DNA from: Chromatiales bacterium
GTDB taxonomy: Bacteria > Pseudomonadota > Gammaproteobacteria > SpSt-1174
DNA length: 64,000 nucleotides
Reading direction: 5' to 3'
Assembly (NCBI GenBank): GCA_014762505.1
Contig: JABURS010000042.1
Coordinates: 206,877-270,876 of the forward strand
The notes under the pieces are model-generated. The model had not been told where the DNA came from and did no database searches. It was given only the letters and a program-made list of their open reading frames with translations. The translations under genes and the position numbers were made by a program. Within the stretch, counting starts at the first letter, position 1; each line of letters begins with the position of its first letter. Positions 50,675 to 58,864 of the stretch are shown in pieces.

Positions 50675-50991
50675 TGGTGCCCGGGGCCGGGCTCGAACCG
50701 GCACGGTGTCGCCACCGAGGGATTTTCTTACCAGCTACGGCTTTCGCCGCCGATCACTCGTTTGTGGTCTGGACTTTCTCTTCGCCCTATCGCCGCGACT
50801 GCAGGCGACGTAGGCGGGGGCCGTCAAGTCTCTACACGTTCCCTGCCTCGCAGGGCTTCGCTCGGGATTGCCACCACCTGTGGACGGTGCTGAGGGTTCC
50901 CCGAATTTGACCCCATTCACGCGGGGCGTTTCCAACCCCGGTGCTCAAACGACTTCAAGTCCCTTGCGTCTACCAATTTCGCCACCCGGGC
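50675..50991 (-). tRNA. tRNA-Leu(UAA) interrupted by a group I intron
   Basis: The 5' exon is 50991-50957 (35 nt, ending at U34 of the anticodon) and the 3' exon 50726-50675 (52 nt, starting at A35 and including encoded CCA). Joined, they give an 87-nt tRNA: acceptor GCCCGGG/CCCGGGC, anticodon stem AGGGA/TCCCT, loop CTTAAAA, a long variable arm and T-loop GGTTCGAGCC. The intron (50956-50727) must be removed for the tRNA to work. The gene is the last of a Gly-Cys-Leu set, the same order as E. coli glyW-cysT-leuZ. Confidence 0.93.
50727..50956 (-). other. Group I intron (230 nt) in tRNA-Leu anticodon, cyanobacterial tRNA-Leu type
   Basis: It lies exactly between U34 and A35, the site of the cyanobacterial/plastid tRNA-Leu(UAA) intron. 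Blocks recalled from the Anabaena intron are present in order: TTTGAGC (guide), CAAATTCGGGGAA, GGCAATCCCGAGC-AAGCC, GTGTAGAGACTTGACGG and AAGAGAAAGTCCA, and the last intron base is G. The exon CUU can pair with GAG of the guide to give the U-G wobble at the splice site. No open frame for a homing endonuclease fits. This is a subgroup IC3-like, probably self-splicing intron. Confidence 0.9.
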
Positions 50992-51003
50992 GGGAGGAAA
51001 ATA

Positions 51004-51077
51004 TGGAGGCTGAGCCCGGAATCGAACCGAGGTACACGGCTTTGCAGGCCGCTGCATCACCACTCTGCCACTCAGCC
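51004..51077 (-). tRNA. tRNA-Cys(GCA)
   Basis: 74 nt including encoded CCA: acceptor GGCTGAG/CTCAGCC, anticodon loop CTGCAAA with GCA, T-loop GGTTCGATTCC. It lies between tRNA-Gly and tRNA-Leu on the same strand. Confidence 0.95.
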
Positions 51078-51083
51078 GGAGAT

Positions 51084-51149
51084 GACGAGGTGGGGATGAT
51101 AGCACCTCGTCCTGGAAAAGAAAAAACCCCGGCGATGCCGAGGTTTTTT
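51084..51149 (-). terminator. Terminator hairpin(s) between tRNA-Gly and tRNA-Cys
   Basis: On the minus strand AAAAAACCTCGGC-ATC-GCCGGGGTTTTTT (51149-51121, one mismatch, T tract) is a strong terminator after tRNA-Gly. A second 9-bp inverted repeat (GACGAGGTG/CACCTCGTC, 51084-51111) lies before tRNA-Cys and encloses a TATCAT that could be the -10 box of a separate tRNA-Cys-Leu promoter. Confidence 0.7.
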
Positions 51150-51154
51150 GAAGC

Positions 51155-51230
<76 letters not shown>

Positions 51231-51273
51231 ACGACGGAGCGTATTTTAATGTTCTAAGATCGCATGTCAAGCA

Positions 51274-51843
51274 CTATTTTCCGGACAGTTGAGGCCACGC
51301 CGAGCGCAGATAAACCAGCATGGACCACAGTGTTAACAGTGCCGCAAAATAGAGAAGAACAAATCCGATTTCCGCTATCGGCAGACCCAAGAGCGGCTTA
51401 TGAAAGAGAAGAAAACCAATGGCCAACATCTGCGCTGTTGTCTTGACCTTGCCAATATAGGAGACCGCAACCATGCCACGGGCACCCACTGCAGACATCC
51501 ACTCTCTTAAAGCTGAAATCACGATCTCACGCCCAATGATTATGGTGATGGGTATCGCCATGAACATACCGTCATACGGCGTTGGATTTGTATCCGCCAA
51601 TAACACCAGGGCAACAACGACTATCAGTTTATCCGCAACCGGATCGATAAAGGCACCGAAGGGCGATGTCTGTTCCCACTTACGCGCGAGATAGCCATCA
51701 AGCCAATCCGTAAACCCGGCGACGCCAAAGATAATAGTCGTTGCGATGTGCGACCATTCAACCGGTAGATAATAAAAAATCACAAACACCGGTATCAGGA
51801 TGATCCTGAGCATGCTTAATATATTGGGTAAGTTGTATACCAT
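51274..51843 (-). CDS. pgsA: CDP-diacylglycerol--glycerol-3-phosphate 3-phosphatidyltransferase PgsA
   Basis: Inner-membrane enzyme (189 aa) making phosphatidylglycerophosphate, the precursor of phosphatidylglycerol and cardiolipin. The CDP-alcohol phosphatidyltransferase motif is complete: DWLDGYLARKWEQTS, then GAFIDPVADKL (residues about 45-72), with the catalytic aspartates. Several hydrophobic helices span the rest. It lies 13 bp downstream of uvrC, the conserved uvrY-uvrC-pgsA-tRNA arrangement. Confidence 0.96.
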   Translation of the reverse strand: MVYNLPNILSMLRIILIPVFVIFYYLPVEWSHIATTIIFGVAGFTDWLDGYLARKWEQTSPFGAFIDPVADKLIVVVALVLLADTNPTPYDGMFMAIPITIIIGREIVISALREWMSAVGARGMVAVSYIGKVKTTAQMLAIGFLLFHKPLLGLPIAEIGFVLLYFAALLTLWSMLVYLRSAWPQLSGK

Positions 51844-51856
51844 GTTTGCTTAATCT

Positions 51857-53698
51857 TTATCGTTCATCCGTATGAAAAGTATCATAGATACGCTGTGCAA
51901 GCTGGCGGCTAATGCCTGGTACACGGGAGATATCCTCAACACCCGCCCTTTGTACTGCCTGTAATCCACCGAAATGCTTGAGTATCTGTTGTCGGCGTTT
52001 GGGCCCCAGTCCTTCAATACCTTCCAGGCTTGACGTTTTCCGGGCCTGGGAGCGTTTTTGCCGGTGTCCTGTTATCGCGAAGCGATGGGCCTCCCCATCG
52101 ATCTGCTGGATCAGATGAAGGGCCGGTGAGTCAGCTGGAAGTATAAAAGGCCCATCGCGCCCGGACAAGAACAGGGTTTCCTGGCCCGGTTTGCGACTCG
52201 GTCCCTTGGCGATACCGAGCACCGTGACACCCTCGACCTGGAGCTCCTCGAGCACAGCAAGTGCCTGACCGATTTGACCTTTACCGCCATCGATGATGAG
52301 CATATCAGGGATCTTGCCTTCACCCTTCTTGAGCCGAGTAAAGCGACGACTCAGGGCCTGATTCAAGGCGGCGTAATCATCTCCCGCGGTCACCCCTTCG
52401 ATATTGAAACGTCGGTAGTCAGATTTACGAGCGCCTTCGACATCAAAGACCACGCACGAAGCCACTGTCGCCTCACCCATAGTATGGCTGATATCGAAAC
52501 ACTCAATCCTTTGCGGCACCGCTTCCAGTTCCAGGGCTTCCTGCAAGGCCTCGAATCTTGCTCCCATGCTGGCACGGCTATTCAACCGGCTGCGCACCGC
52601 AATACGGGCATTGGACTGACACATCTTCAACCAACGAGCCCGTTCCGCACGAGGCCGGGTGCTAAGACGAATGGATTTGCCTGCCTGCTCCGAGATGACT
52701 GCCATCAACCATTCATCATCCTCCGGTTCGAATGCAGACAATATCTCATTGGGAATCTCACGACCGTGTTGGTGAGAAGCAAGATAATACTGTTCCATAA
52801 AGGCGCCGAGGATTTCAGCTTCACTGCTATTCTCCGTGTGCTTGGGAAAAAATTGTTTACTACCCAGATTGCGCCCTTCGCGAATAAAGAATATTTGTAC
52901 ACAGGCAATACCGTTTTCCTGATACACAGCGACCACATCGATATTGCCTCGTTGACCGCTGACATATTGTTTTTCCTGCACACGCTGCAAAGTCGCAATT
53001 TGATCCCGATATTGCGCAGCCCTTTCAAACTCCAGCTTGGCAGAGGCCTGTTCCATTTGTTCGCCCAGGGCCTCAATAATCTGACTGTCCTTACCCTCAA
53101 GAAACAGCACAGCATGGTGTACATCACGCGCGTATTCCTGCTTGCTGACTAAATCCACACAAGGTGCCGTACAGCGCTTGATTTGGTATTGCAGGCAGGG
53201 ACGAGAGCGGTTGCGAAAAAAGCTGTCTTCACACTGGCGAACGGGGAACAATTTCTGGATCAGGCTCAGGGTATCGCGCACGGCGCCGGCACTGGGATAC
53301 GGTCCAAAGTAACGTCCCCTTGCCTTTTTTGCCCCCCGGTGGAAGGCAAGCCTTGGAAACTCATCCTCCGACGATAGATAGATATAAGGGTAACTCTTAT
53401 CGTCTCGCAGCAGGATGTTATACCTGGGTAACAAAGCCTTGATGAGATTGTTTTCAAGCAGGAGGGCTTCACCCTCGGTGTGCGTCACCGTGATCTCGAC
53501 GTCTTTGATATGTGAAACCAGGCTGCGTGTCTTCGCACTGTCCAGGTTGGATCGAAAATAGCTGGACAAGCGATTTTTCAGCGACTTGGCCTTGCCAACA
53601 TAGAGAGTCTGTCCCTCTTCATCCAGCATGCGATAGACACCGGGCTGATTCGGCACATTTTTTAGAAAGGATTTGTGATCAAAATGTTGTGAACTCAC
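51857..53698 (-). CDS. uvrC: Excinuclease ABC subunit UvrC
   Basis: UvrC (613 aa) makes both incisions in nucleotide excision repair. Order: GIY-YIG nuclease (PGVYRMLDEEGQTLYVGKAK, about 18-38), UVR motif binding UvrB (EALGEQMEQASAKLEFERAA, near 210), RNase H-like nuclease (FDISHTMGEATVASCVVF, near 400) and C-terminal tandem helix-hairpin-helix (IEGLGPKRRQQILKHFGG). All domains are intact. It is 63 bp downstream of the UvrY-type regulator. Confidence 0.98.
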   Translation of the reverse strand: MSSQHFDHKSFLKNVPNQPGVYRMLDEEGQTLYVGKAKSLKNRLSSYFRSNLDSAKTRSLVSHIKDVEITVTHTEGEALLLENNLIKALLPRYNILLRDDKSYPYIYLSSEDEFPRLAFHRGAKKARGRYFGPYPSAGAVRDTLSLIQKLFPVRQCEDSFFRNRSRPCLQYQIKRCTAPCVDLVSKQEYARDVHHAVLFLEGKDSQIIEALGEQMEQASAKLEFERAAQYRDQIATLQRVQEKQYVSGQRGNIDVVAVYQENGIACVQIFFIREGRNLGSKQFFPKHTENSSEAEILGAFMEQYYLASHQHGREIPNEILSAFEPEDDEWLMAVISEQAGKSIRLSTRPRAERARWLKMCQSNARIAVRSRLNSRASMGARFEALQEALELEAVPQRIECFDISHTMGEATVASCVVFDVEGARKSDYRRFNIEGVTAGDDYAALNQALSRRFTRLKKGEGKIPDMLIIDGGKGQIGQALAVLEELQVEGVTVLGIAKGPSRKPGQETLFLSGRDGPFILPADSPALHLIQQIDGEAHRFAITGHRQKRSQARKTSSLEGIEGLGPKRRQQILKHFGGLQAVQRAGVEDISRVPGISRQLAQRIYDTFHTDER

Positions 53699-53761
53699 GG
53701 AGCGATTATAGGGAAAATTAAATCGAATGTATGCCTGCAGGGATCGCGAACGCCATGGTCT

Positions 53762-54397
53762 TCACTGATCGAGCAAGCCGTATTTCATTGCCAACCTGGC
53801 CATTTCGGAATCGTTTTTCACCTTCAGTTTTTCAAACAAGCGATGGCGATACGTACTGACGGTCTTGGCACTCAAATTGAGTTTATCTGCAATCTCCCTG
53901 ACCTTATGACCCTGAAGAATCATTATCATGATTTGCAGTTCGCGCTGTGACAGGGTATCCAGGGGATTATCCTTACCCGATGTCAACATCTCTACCGCCA
54001 GATGTTGTGCAACATCGCTACTGATATAGGTCTCGCCCTTCATCACTGTTTCAATGGCGGCCATTGTTTCCTCGACCCCGCAGTCCTTGGTGATGTAACC
54101 CTTGGCGCCCGCCTTGATGAGATTGGACGGAAAGGGACCCTCTTTATGCATGGTCAGGACAATGACATGAATATTGGGATCAAGGTGACGGAGTTTACGT
54201 GTAGCCTCCAGACCGCCAATGCCCGGCATGTTGATATCCATGAGCACCAATTGAGGCTTGAGCTGTTTCGCCAGATTCAGGGCCTCTTCACCCGTATCGG
54301 CCTCACCGACAACGCGATACGTATCGGAGGCAGACAAGATCCCCTTCAATCCGGTCCTTACCAGCTGGTGGTCATCCACGATCAGGATATCTACCAT
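53762..54397 (-). CDS. uvrY: LuxR-type response regulator UvrY/GacA
   Basis: 211-aa FixJ/NarL-type regulator. The receiver has ILIVDDHQLVRTG at the N-terminus, the phospho-acceptor aspartate in LVLMDINMPGIGG, and the lysine in GYITKDCG. The LuxR HTH is at about 145-205 (LSQRELQIMIMILQGHKVRE, TVSTYRHRLFEKL). Its position before uvrC identifies the BarA/UvrY (GacS/GacA) output regulator, which activates CsrB-type small RNAs. I chose the ATG at 54397; a GTG three codons earlier is in frame. Confidence 0.92.
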   Translation of the reverse strand: MVDILIVDDHQLVRTGLKGILSASDTYRVVGEADTGEEALNLAKQLKPQLVLMDINMPGIGGLEATRKLRHLDPNIHVIVLTMHKEGPFPSNLIKAGAKGYITKDCGVEETMAAIETVMKGETYISSDVAQHLAVEMLTSGKDNPLDTLSQRELQIMIMILQGHKVREIADKLNLSAKTVSTYRHRLFEKLKVKNDSEMARLAMKYGLLDQ

Positions 54398-54720
54398 AGC
54401 ATCCACATAATTCTGTTTAGAATTAAATACTTATCTAAGTATTCTTATTTATGTTCGATAATAAGTTTTCGCGCTCGATTTTTCTACTCTTAATTGTCAG
54501 GAAATTGATCGTTTCCCCCCAGATCGGCTAGTTGAGCATAGCTTCATGTACGAAGCGACAGGTCCCACTCAAATGTCGTGGGCTGACCCGCATACGGCTG
54601 ATTGATTAGAGAACCGGTGGCGAAATATAAGAGAAATGGAGGGCCACTGCTGTCAGGGGCTCGGCTCGTGCGATATATCACGTGACAGGCAGTATTTTGC
54701 TGGATTGAAGGGGGTATAGA
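54398..54720. promoter_or_regulatory. Region upstream of uvrY, no gene
   Basis: 323 bp between the uvrY start and the 3' end of tRNA-Ser (both minus strand). It is AT-rich next to uvrY, with a perfect palindrome AATACTTA-TC-TAAGTATT at 54426-54443, about 30 bp before the start codon, a candidate regulator site or part of the promoter. No RNA gene or coding signal was recognised in the rest. Confidence 0.45.
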
Positions 54721-54808
54721 TGGCGGAGAGCGAGGGATTCGAACCCCCGGACGGTTTCCCGTCAACGGTTTTCAAGACCGCCGCTTTCGACCACTCAGCC
54801 AGCTCTCC
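54721..54808 (-). tRNA. tRNA-Ser(UGA)
   Basis: 88 nt including encoded CCA: acceptor GGAGAGC/GCTCTCC, anticodon loop CTTGAAA with TGA, long variable arm (GACGGGAAACCGTC) and T-loop GGTTCGAATCC. It stands alone upstream of the uvrY region. Confidence 0.95.
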
Positions 54809-54978
54809 GAAATTTGATTTGTCATACTCGACAGGCGCCAAAGCTTACCCAAAATGCAGGTGAATTGCCAGCTTGATATTGACTGGCCAAGTTTATATTC
54901 TTGGTGAACCATTTATATAAAACATAGTCTACAACTAGGTCACTTATTTTGGTTAATAGGTAACCAGGAGATAACAAC

Positions 54979-55647
54979 ATGAGCGAACACGGTCACGTGG
55001 CGAGCCGGGCAACCGAATCGGTATTAGCCACGAATAAAGTACTGAAAAACACCTACATGCTGCTCTCGATGACACTGATTTTCAGTGGTGTCGTGGCCTA
55101 CATAGCCATGCAGATGAATGCCCCGTATCCCGGCATGATACTTACGCTGGTGGGCTATTTCGGCCTGCTGTTCCTCACAGCCAAGCTGCGAAACTCTGCC
55201 TGGGGCCTGCTTTCCGTTTTTGCCCTTACAGGTTTCATGGGTTATACCCTTGGGCCGATTCTCAATGCCTACACGGCCCTTCCCAACGGCAATGAGGTCA
55301 TCATGACTGCCCTTGGCGGTACTGGGGTAATCTTCCTGGGTCTGTCCGGCTATGCGCTCACCACGCGTAAGGACTTCAGCTTCATGGGCGGCTTCCTGAT
55401 GGCTGGTATCATGGTGGTCTTTCTTGCGGGGCTGGCTGCGGCCATCTTCAGCATGCCGGGGCTGTCACTGGCGGTATCCGCTGGATTCATCCTGCTGATG
55501 TCGGCACTTATCCTGTACGAGACCAGCAATATCATCCACGGCGGTGAGACCAACTACATCATGGCCACCGTGAGCCTCTATGTCAGCATCTACAACCTGT
55601 TTGTCAGCCTGCTCCATCTGCTCGGCGCCTTTTCGGGCGACGACTAA
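54979..55647 (+). CDS. yccA: Bax inhibitor-1/YccA family membrane protein
   Basis: 222-aa membrane protein with seven hydrophobic helices, starting after ATNKVLKNTYMLLSMTL. The family motifs include LRNSAWGLLSVFALTGFMGY and the C-terminal helix pair ILYETSNIIHGGETNYI followed by VSLYVSIYNLFVSLLHLLG. YccA in E. coli interacts with the FtsH protease; the family includes BI-1 calcium-leak proteins. A CAGGAG ribosome site precedes the ATG. It is divergent from tRNA-Ser. Confidence 0.95.
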   Translation: MSEHGHVASRATESVLATNKVLKNTYMLLSMTLIFSGVVAYIAMQMNAPYPGMILTLVGYFGLLFLTAKLRNSAWGLLSVFALTGFMGYTLGPILNAYTALPNGNEVIMTALGGTGVIFLGLSGYALTTRKDFSFMGGFLMAGIMVVFLAGLAAAIFSMPGLSLAVSAGFILLMSALILYETSNIIHGGETNYIMATVSLYVSIYNLFVSLLHLLGAFSGDD

Positions 55648-55671
55648 GCAAACACCGGTTGTTTATCGAAC

Positions 55672-55699
55672 AAAGGCCCTCGCTTGAGGGCCTTTTTTT
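55672..55699 (+). terminator. Intrinsic terminator after yccA
   Basis: AAGGCCCTC (55673-55681), loop GCTT, GAGGGCCTT (55686-55694) followed by a run of T. Classic rho-independent terminator. Confidence 0.88.
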
Positions 55700-56034
55700 A
55701 TAATCGAATAAACAGCTCCCTCCTGCCATCCGGATGCGGTAATGCAATGGATTTGTATGACATTGCGATCCGTTCAAAAATTGCTCGGCGATGTCCCGAT
55801 AACAAACTATGAAACAGAAATGGGGGATAGCAGTGGGCAACCAATCCTACGTCCGCACCTGAAGGGATAAAACCGAGCCAGTTACAGTCTCTTGTCCGCA
55901 GTTTGACTCACGGCATCTAAAGCTTTGTGCCGGATAGATGGTGAGCCATTCGTATCGTGCTATGACCCTTGCTGACCGGTAGTGCTTGTAGTTCAGCTTG
56001 AAGTATACACAGGGCGAGTACGAAGGATGTTTTA
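55700..56034. other. Intergenic stretch with no recognised feature
   Basis: 335 bp between the yccA terminator and the DUF3050 stop (opposite strands, convergent). It has short open frames only (for example MKQKWGIAVGNQSYVRT), with no homology I recognise, and no clear repeat or RNA. Confidence 0.5.
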
Positions 56035-56799
56035 CTAGGCCTTCGCCTCTGCGGACTGGATCTCGAGTAATAGCGCATCCCATAACCGAATTCGTGCTTC
56101 CAGGGCCTCGCGCGCCGAGGTCTCGGCCTCATGCCATTTTTGCGCATCACTGCCGCAGACCCGAGCCAACAGGGCATGGGAGATTGGGCCATGGCGTTCG
56201 CCGTCCACCTCGATGTGCCGATTCAGATAATGCAGAAACATCCCCCACTGCTCCGGGGCATCCTGGCTTAGGCTCTCGACCAGTTTGATGAATATATCCG
56301 GCAACAGATCCTCGCGCCCATGGGTGAATACCGACACGGCCCGGTGGTCACCCTCCGCGGCTATGGTCCTGAACGTCGTTGCAACAAAGTTTTGCACCGC
56401 AGGCGACACCTCGGCCGATTGCATGGCTGTAGAGAGACTCTGTCCAGCACCAAGGGCCTGGTGAAATCCTTCTATTGCATGGGTCTTCGCGCCGCAATTG
56501 CGCATGGCATCAAGATAGAGTTGATAGTGGGAGGCATAGCCGCGGGTGGGGTGCTCGTCGCTCTCCTCTTCCAGCACGATTTCATTTACCAGCCGAGCCG
56601 CCTCGCCATCTTCTGTAGGCAGCCACGGCACACCGACGTAGGTGAATCGTCTTTGCAGGTCCTTGAGCAGGGATTGAAAATCCCACACACAAAAGACATG
56701 GGCCTGCATGAATATTCGCAGGCTGGTCTCATCGTTCAAATGCCGATAAAGAGGGTGGTCTACCAGTTGCTCACGCAGATCGGTGACTTCAAAGGACAT
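56035..56799 (-). CDS. DUF3050 family protein (haem-oxygenase-like fold)
   Basis: 254-aa protein of the DUF3050 family, helical and related in fold to haem oxygenase/TenA proteins. Recognisable parts are LVDHPLYRHLNDETSLRIFM, QAHVFCVWDFQSLLKDLQRR and EGDHRAVSVFTHGREDLLPD, with the histidines and glutamates that could form a metal site in such folds. The function is unknown. I chose the ATG at 56799, which begins MSFEVTDLREQ, over a TTG six codons earlier. It follows cysG by 14 bp as the last gene of the operon. Confidence 0.82.
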   Translation of the reverse strand: MSFEVTDLREQLVDHPLYRHLNDETSLRIFMQAHVFCVWDFQSLLKDLQRRFTYVGVPWLPTEDGEAARLVNEIVLEEESDEHPTRGYASHYQLYLDAMRNCGAKTHAIEGFHQALGAGQSLSTAMQSAEVSPAVQNFVATTFRTIAAEGDHRAVSVFTHGREDLLPDIFIKLVESLSQDAPEQWGMFLHYLNRHIEVDGERHGPISHALLARVCGSDAQKWHEAETSAREALEARIRLWDALLLEIQSAEAKA

Positions 56800-56813
56800 G
56801 TTCGACTTTAAAA

Positions 56814-58214
56814 TCAATTACTGGAAACAGACGGCTCGAACCAGGACAGCTTCTCGTGCATATCGACCACCTCGCCGACAATGATAAGAGTCGGGGGCTT
56901 GATGTCGTGTTGCTCTACCAGTCCAGGCAGGGTCTCCAGATTGCCTATGTGAACCTTGTGCTCCGGGGTCGTGCCCTTCTCCACCAAGGCGGCAGGAGTC
57001 GCGACATCGCGGCCGTGGGCGATTAAGGAATCGCATATCGCCTTGACACCGTGCAATCCCATGTAGAACACAACGGTCTGCTGAGGTTGTGCCAGCATGG
57101 GCCAGTTGAGATCGATGCTGCCGTCCTTGAGGTGGCCGGTGACGAAACAGACCGATTGGGCATAGTCGCGATGCGTCAGGGGGATGCCCGAGTACGAGGC
57201 GCAGCCCGCGGCCGCGGTGATCCCCGGCACCACCTGGAAGGCGACGCCCTCGGCCATCAGGGTTTCGATTTCCTCGCCGCCGCGTCCGAAGATGAAGGGA
57301 TCGCCGCCTTTGAGTCGCAACACGCGCTTGCCCTTTTTGGCGAGACGGGCCAGCAGCATGTTGAGCTCTTCCTGGGGAATGGCGTGATCGGCGCGAGCCT
57401 TGCCGGCGTAGATGAGCTCGGCATCGCGCCGAACCATATCGAGTATCGGTTGCGAGACGAGGCGATCGTAGACCACCACGTCGGCACGTTGCATCAGGCG
57501 CAGGGCACGGAATGTCAGCAGATCGGGATCACCGGGTCCCGCCCCCACCAGGTAGACCTCGCCACTGGGTTCGGTGACATGGCTGGCTTCGTCCAGGGCA
57601 CGCTCCAGCTCTTCGCGTGCGGCCTTGAGCTTACCGCCCAGCACCAGTTCATAAAAGCGCCCTTCGAGCACGGATTCCCAGAAATTTCGCCGTAGTTCGA
57701 CGCTGTCGAATCGGGCCTTAACCTGGTCACGATATTCTTCAACCAGCGAGGCCAGGTGACCGTAACCGGCCGGGATGCTGCTCTCCAGCTTGGCACGTAA
57801 TTGACGCGCCAGCACCGGCGAGGCGCCACCGGTAGACACGGCGATCTGCACCGGGTCACGCTCGATGGTAGACGGTGTGATGAAGCTGCCGATGTCGGGG
57901 TTGTCCACCACGTTTACCGGTATATAGCGCTCTTGCGCCAGGCGTGAGACCTCTTCATTGACGGACTCATTGTCGGTGGCGGCGATGGCCAGGGCACGAT
58001 TCTCGAGATCGCCGGGTTCGAAGCCCCTCTGAGCAATCGTTATCTCGCCCTTGTCGGCCAGCGCCTGTAATTCAGACGTCAGGGTGGGAGCAACGACCAG
58101 TACCTGCGCCTTGGCACGAAGCAGCTGTGTCACCTTGCGTGCCGCCACCGAGCCACCGCCTACCACCAGGCAGGGCTTGGACTTGATGTCCAAAAATATA
58201 GGAAAGAAATCCAT
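56814..58214 (-). CDS. cysG: Siroheme synthase CysG
   Basis: Trifunctional CysG, 466 aa: residues 1 to about 205 are the NAD-dependent precorrin-2 dehydrogenase/ferrochelatase (CLVVGGGSVAARKVTQLL, VNVVDNPDIGSFITPS); residues about 215-460 are the SAM-dependent uroporphyrinogen III methyltransferase (VYLVGAGPGDPDLLTFRAL, RLKGGDPFIFGRGGEE, VVPGITAAAGCASYSGIPLT). It makes siroheme for sulfite and nitrite reductases. In the context of a DsrS-like gene it may supply siroheme to a reverse dissimilatory sulfite reductase. The start is the ATG after an in-frame TTG. Confidence 0.96.
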   Translation of the reverse strand: MDFFPIFLDIKSKPCLVVGGGSVAARKVTQLLRAKAQVLVVAPTLTSELQALADKGEITIAQRGFEPGDLENRALAIAATDNESVNEEVSRLAQERYIPVNVVDNPDIGSFITPSTIERDPVQIAVSTGGASPVLARQLRAKLESSIPAGYGHLASLVEEYRDQVKARFDSVELRRNFWESVLEGRFYELVLGGKLKAAREELERALDEASHVTEPSGEVYLVGAGPGDPDLLTFRALRLMQRADVVVYDRLVSQPILDMVRRDAELIYAGKARADHAIPQEELNMLLARLAKKGKRVLRLKGGDPFIFGRGGEEIETLMAEGVAFQVVPGITAAAGCASYSGIPLTHRDYAQSVCFVTGHLKDGSIDLNWPMLAQPQQTVVFYMGLHGVKAICDSLIAHGRDVATPAALVEKGTTPEHKVHIGNLETLPGLVEQHDIKPPTLIIVGEVVDMHEKLSWFEPSVSSN

Positions 58215-58315
58215 CAAGTTACCTCATAACCCTGTAAGAGATGCGATCCCTGTTGAAGAGAACCGCGCATGCTATATCCGAGTCATCCCGAGGGGAATAG
58301 TCCTAAGGGGATAAG

Positions 58316-58852
58316 TCACTCGGACAGATAGGCACTGACCTCAAGCTCCCGGAACGAGTGCTTGAGCCAGCGCGAGATCACATGCCGGCAATAGCGTTCG
58401 ATGGAGGCATCGGCCGGCTGTTTCTGTATCAGGCTGACGTCCATGTCCAGTTTAACCGAGTTGGGCGTATAGTGGTCGGACAGCCGTGTGTAGGCATTAT
58501 TCTGCCCCGGTCGAACCGTTGGCATGGTAAAGGCCAGGGACTGCACCGCCTCAAACTGAACATTCGAGAAGACCTCCCGGGTCTTGCGTTTGACCTCTTC
58601 GCGCGCAAGATTGCAGGCCAGCCAGGCAAGACTCTCCGCCGCCTCCAGCAACTCCTCATCGATTCCGCCCTGCTGACGGAAATAATCCAGTGCGGGGTAA
58701 TAGCCCATATCGTGGTCACGTACATAATCCATCACCTGTTGCGCGATCTCAGTACCGACGATCTCCGGTGAGGCGGCACTGTGTTGTGCCAGCACATCGT
58801 CCTCGATGGTCACGCGCAGGATCAGATTGACGTGATTGAAATGCAGTGACAC
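58316..58852 (-). CDS. Conserved-looking protein in the cysG operon, function unknown
   Basis: 178-aa soluble protein starting MSLHFNHVNLILRVTIEDD. The middle is helical (LEAAESLAWLACNLAREEVK), the C-terminal third beta-rich then helical (NSVKLDMDVSLIQKQPADAS, RHVISRWLKHSFRELEV). There is no signal peptide, membrane segment or recognised motif. It lies 12 bp after the DsrS-like gene and 101 bp before cysG on the same strand, so it is probably co-transcribed. I do not recognise the family. Confidence 0.7.
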   Translation of the reverse strand: MSLHFNHVNLILRVTIEDDVLAQHSAASPEIVGTEIAQQVMDYVRDHDMGYYPALDYFRQQGGIDEELLEAAESLAWLACNLAREEVKRKTREVFSNVQFEAVQSLAFTMPTVRPGQNNAYTRLSDHYTPNSVKLDMDVSLIQKQPADASIERYCRHVISRWLKHSFRELEVSAYLSE

Positions 58853-58864
58853 ACAGACTCCCGT

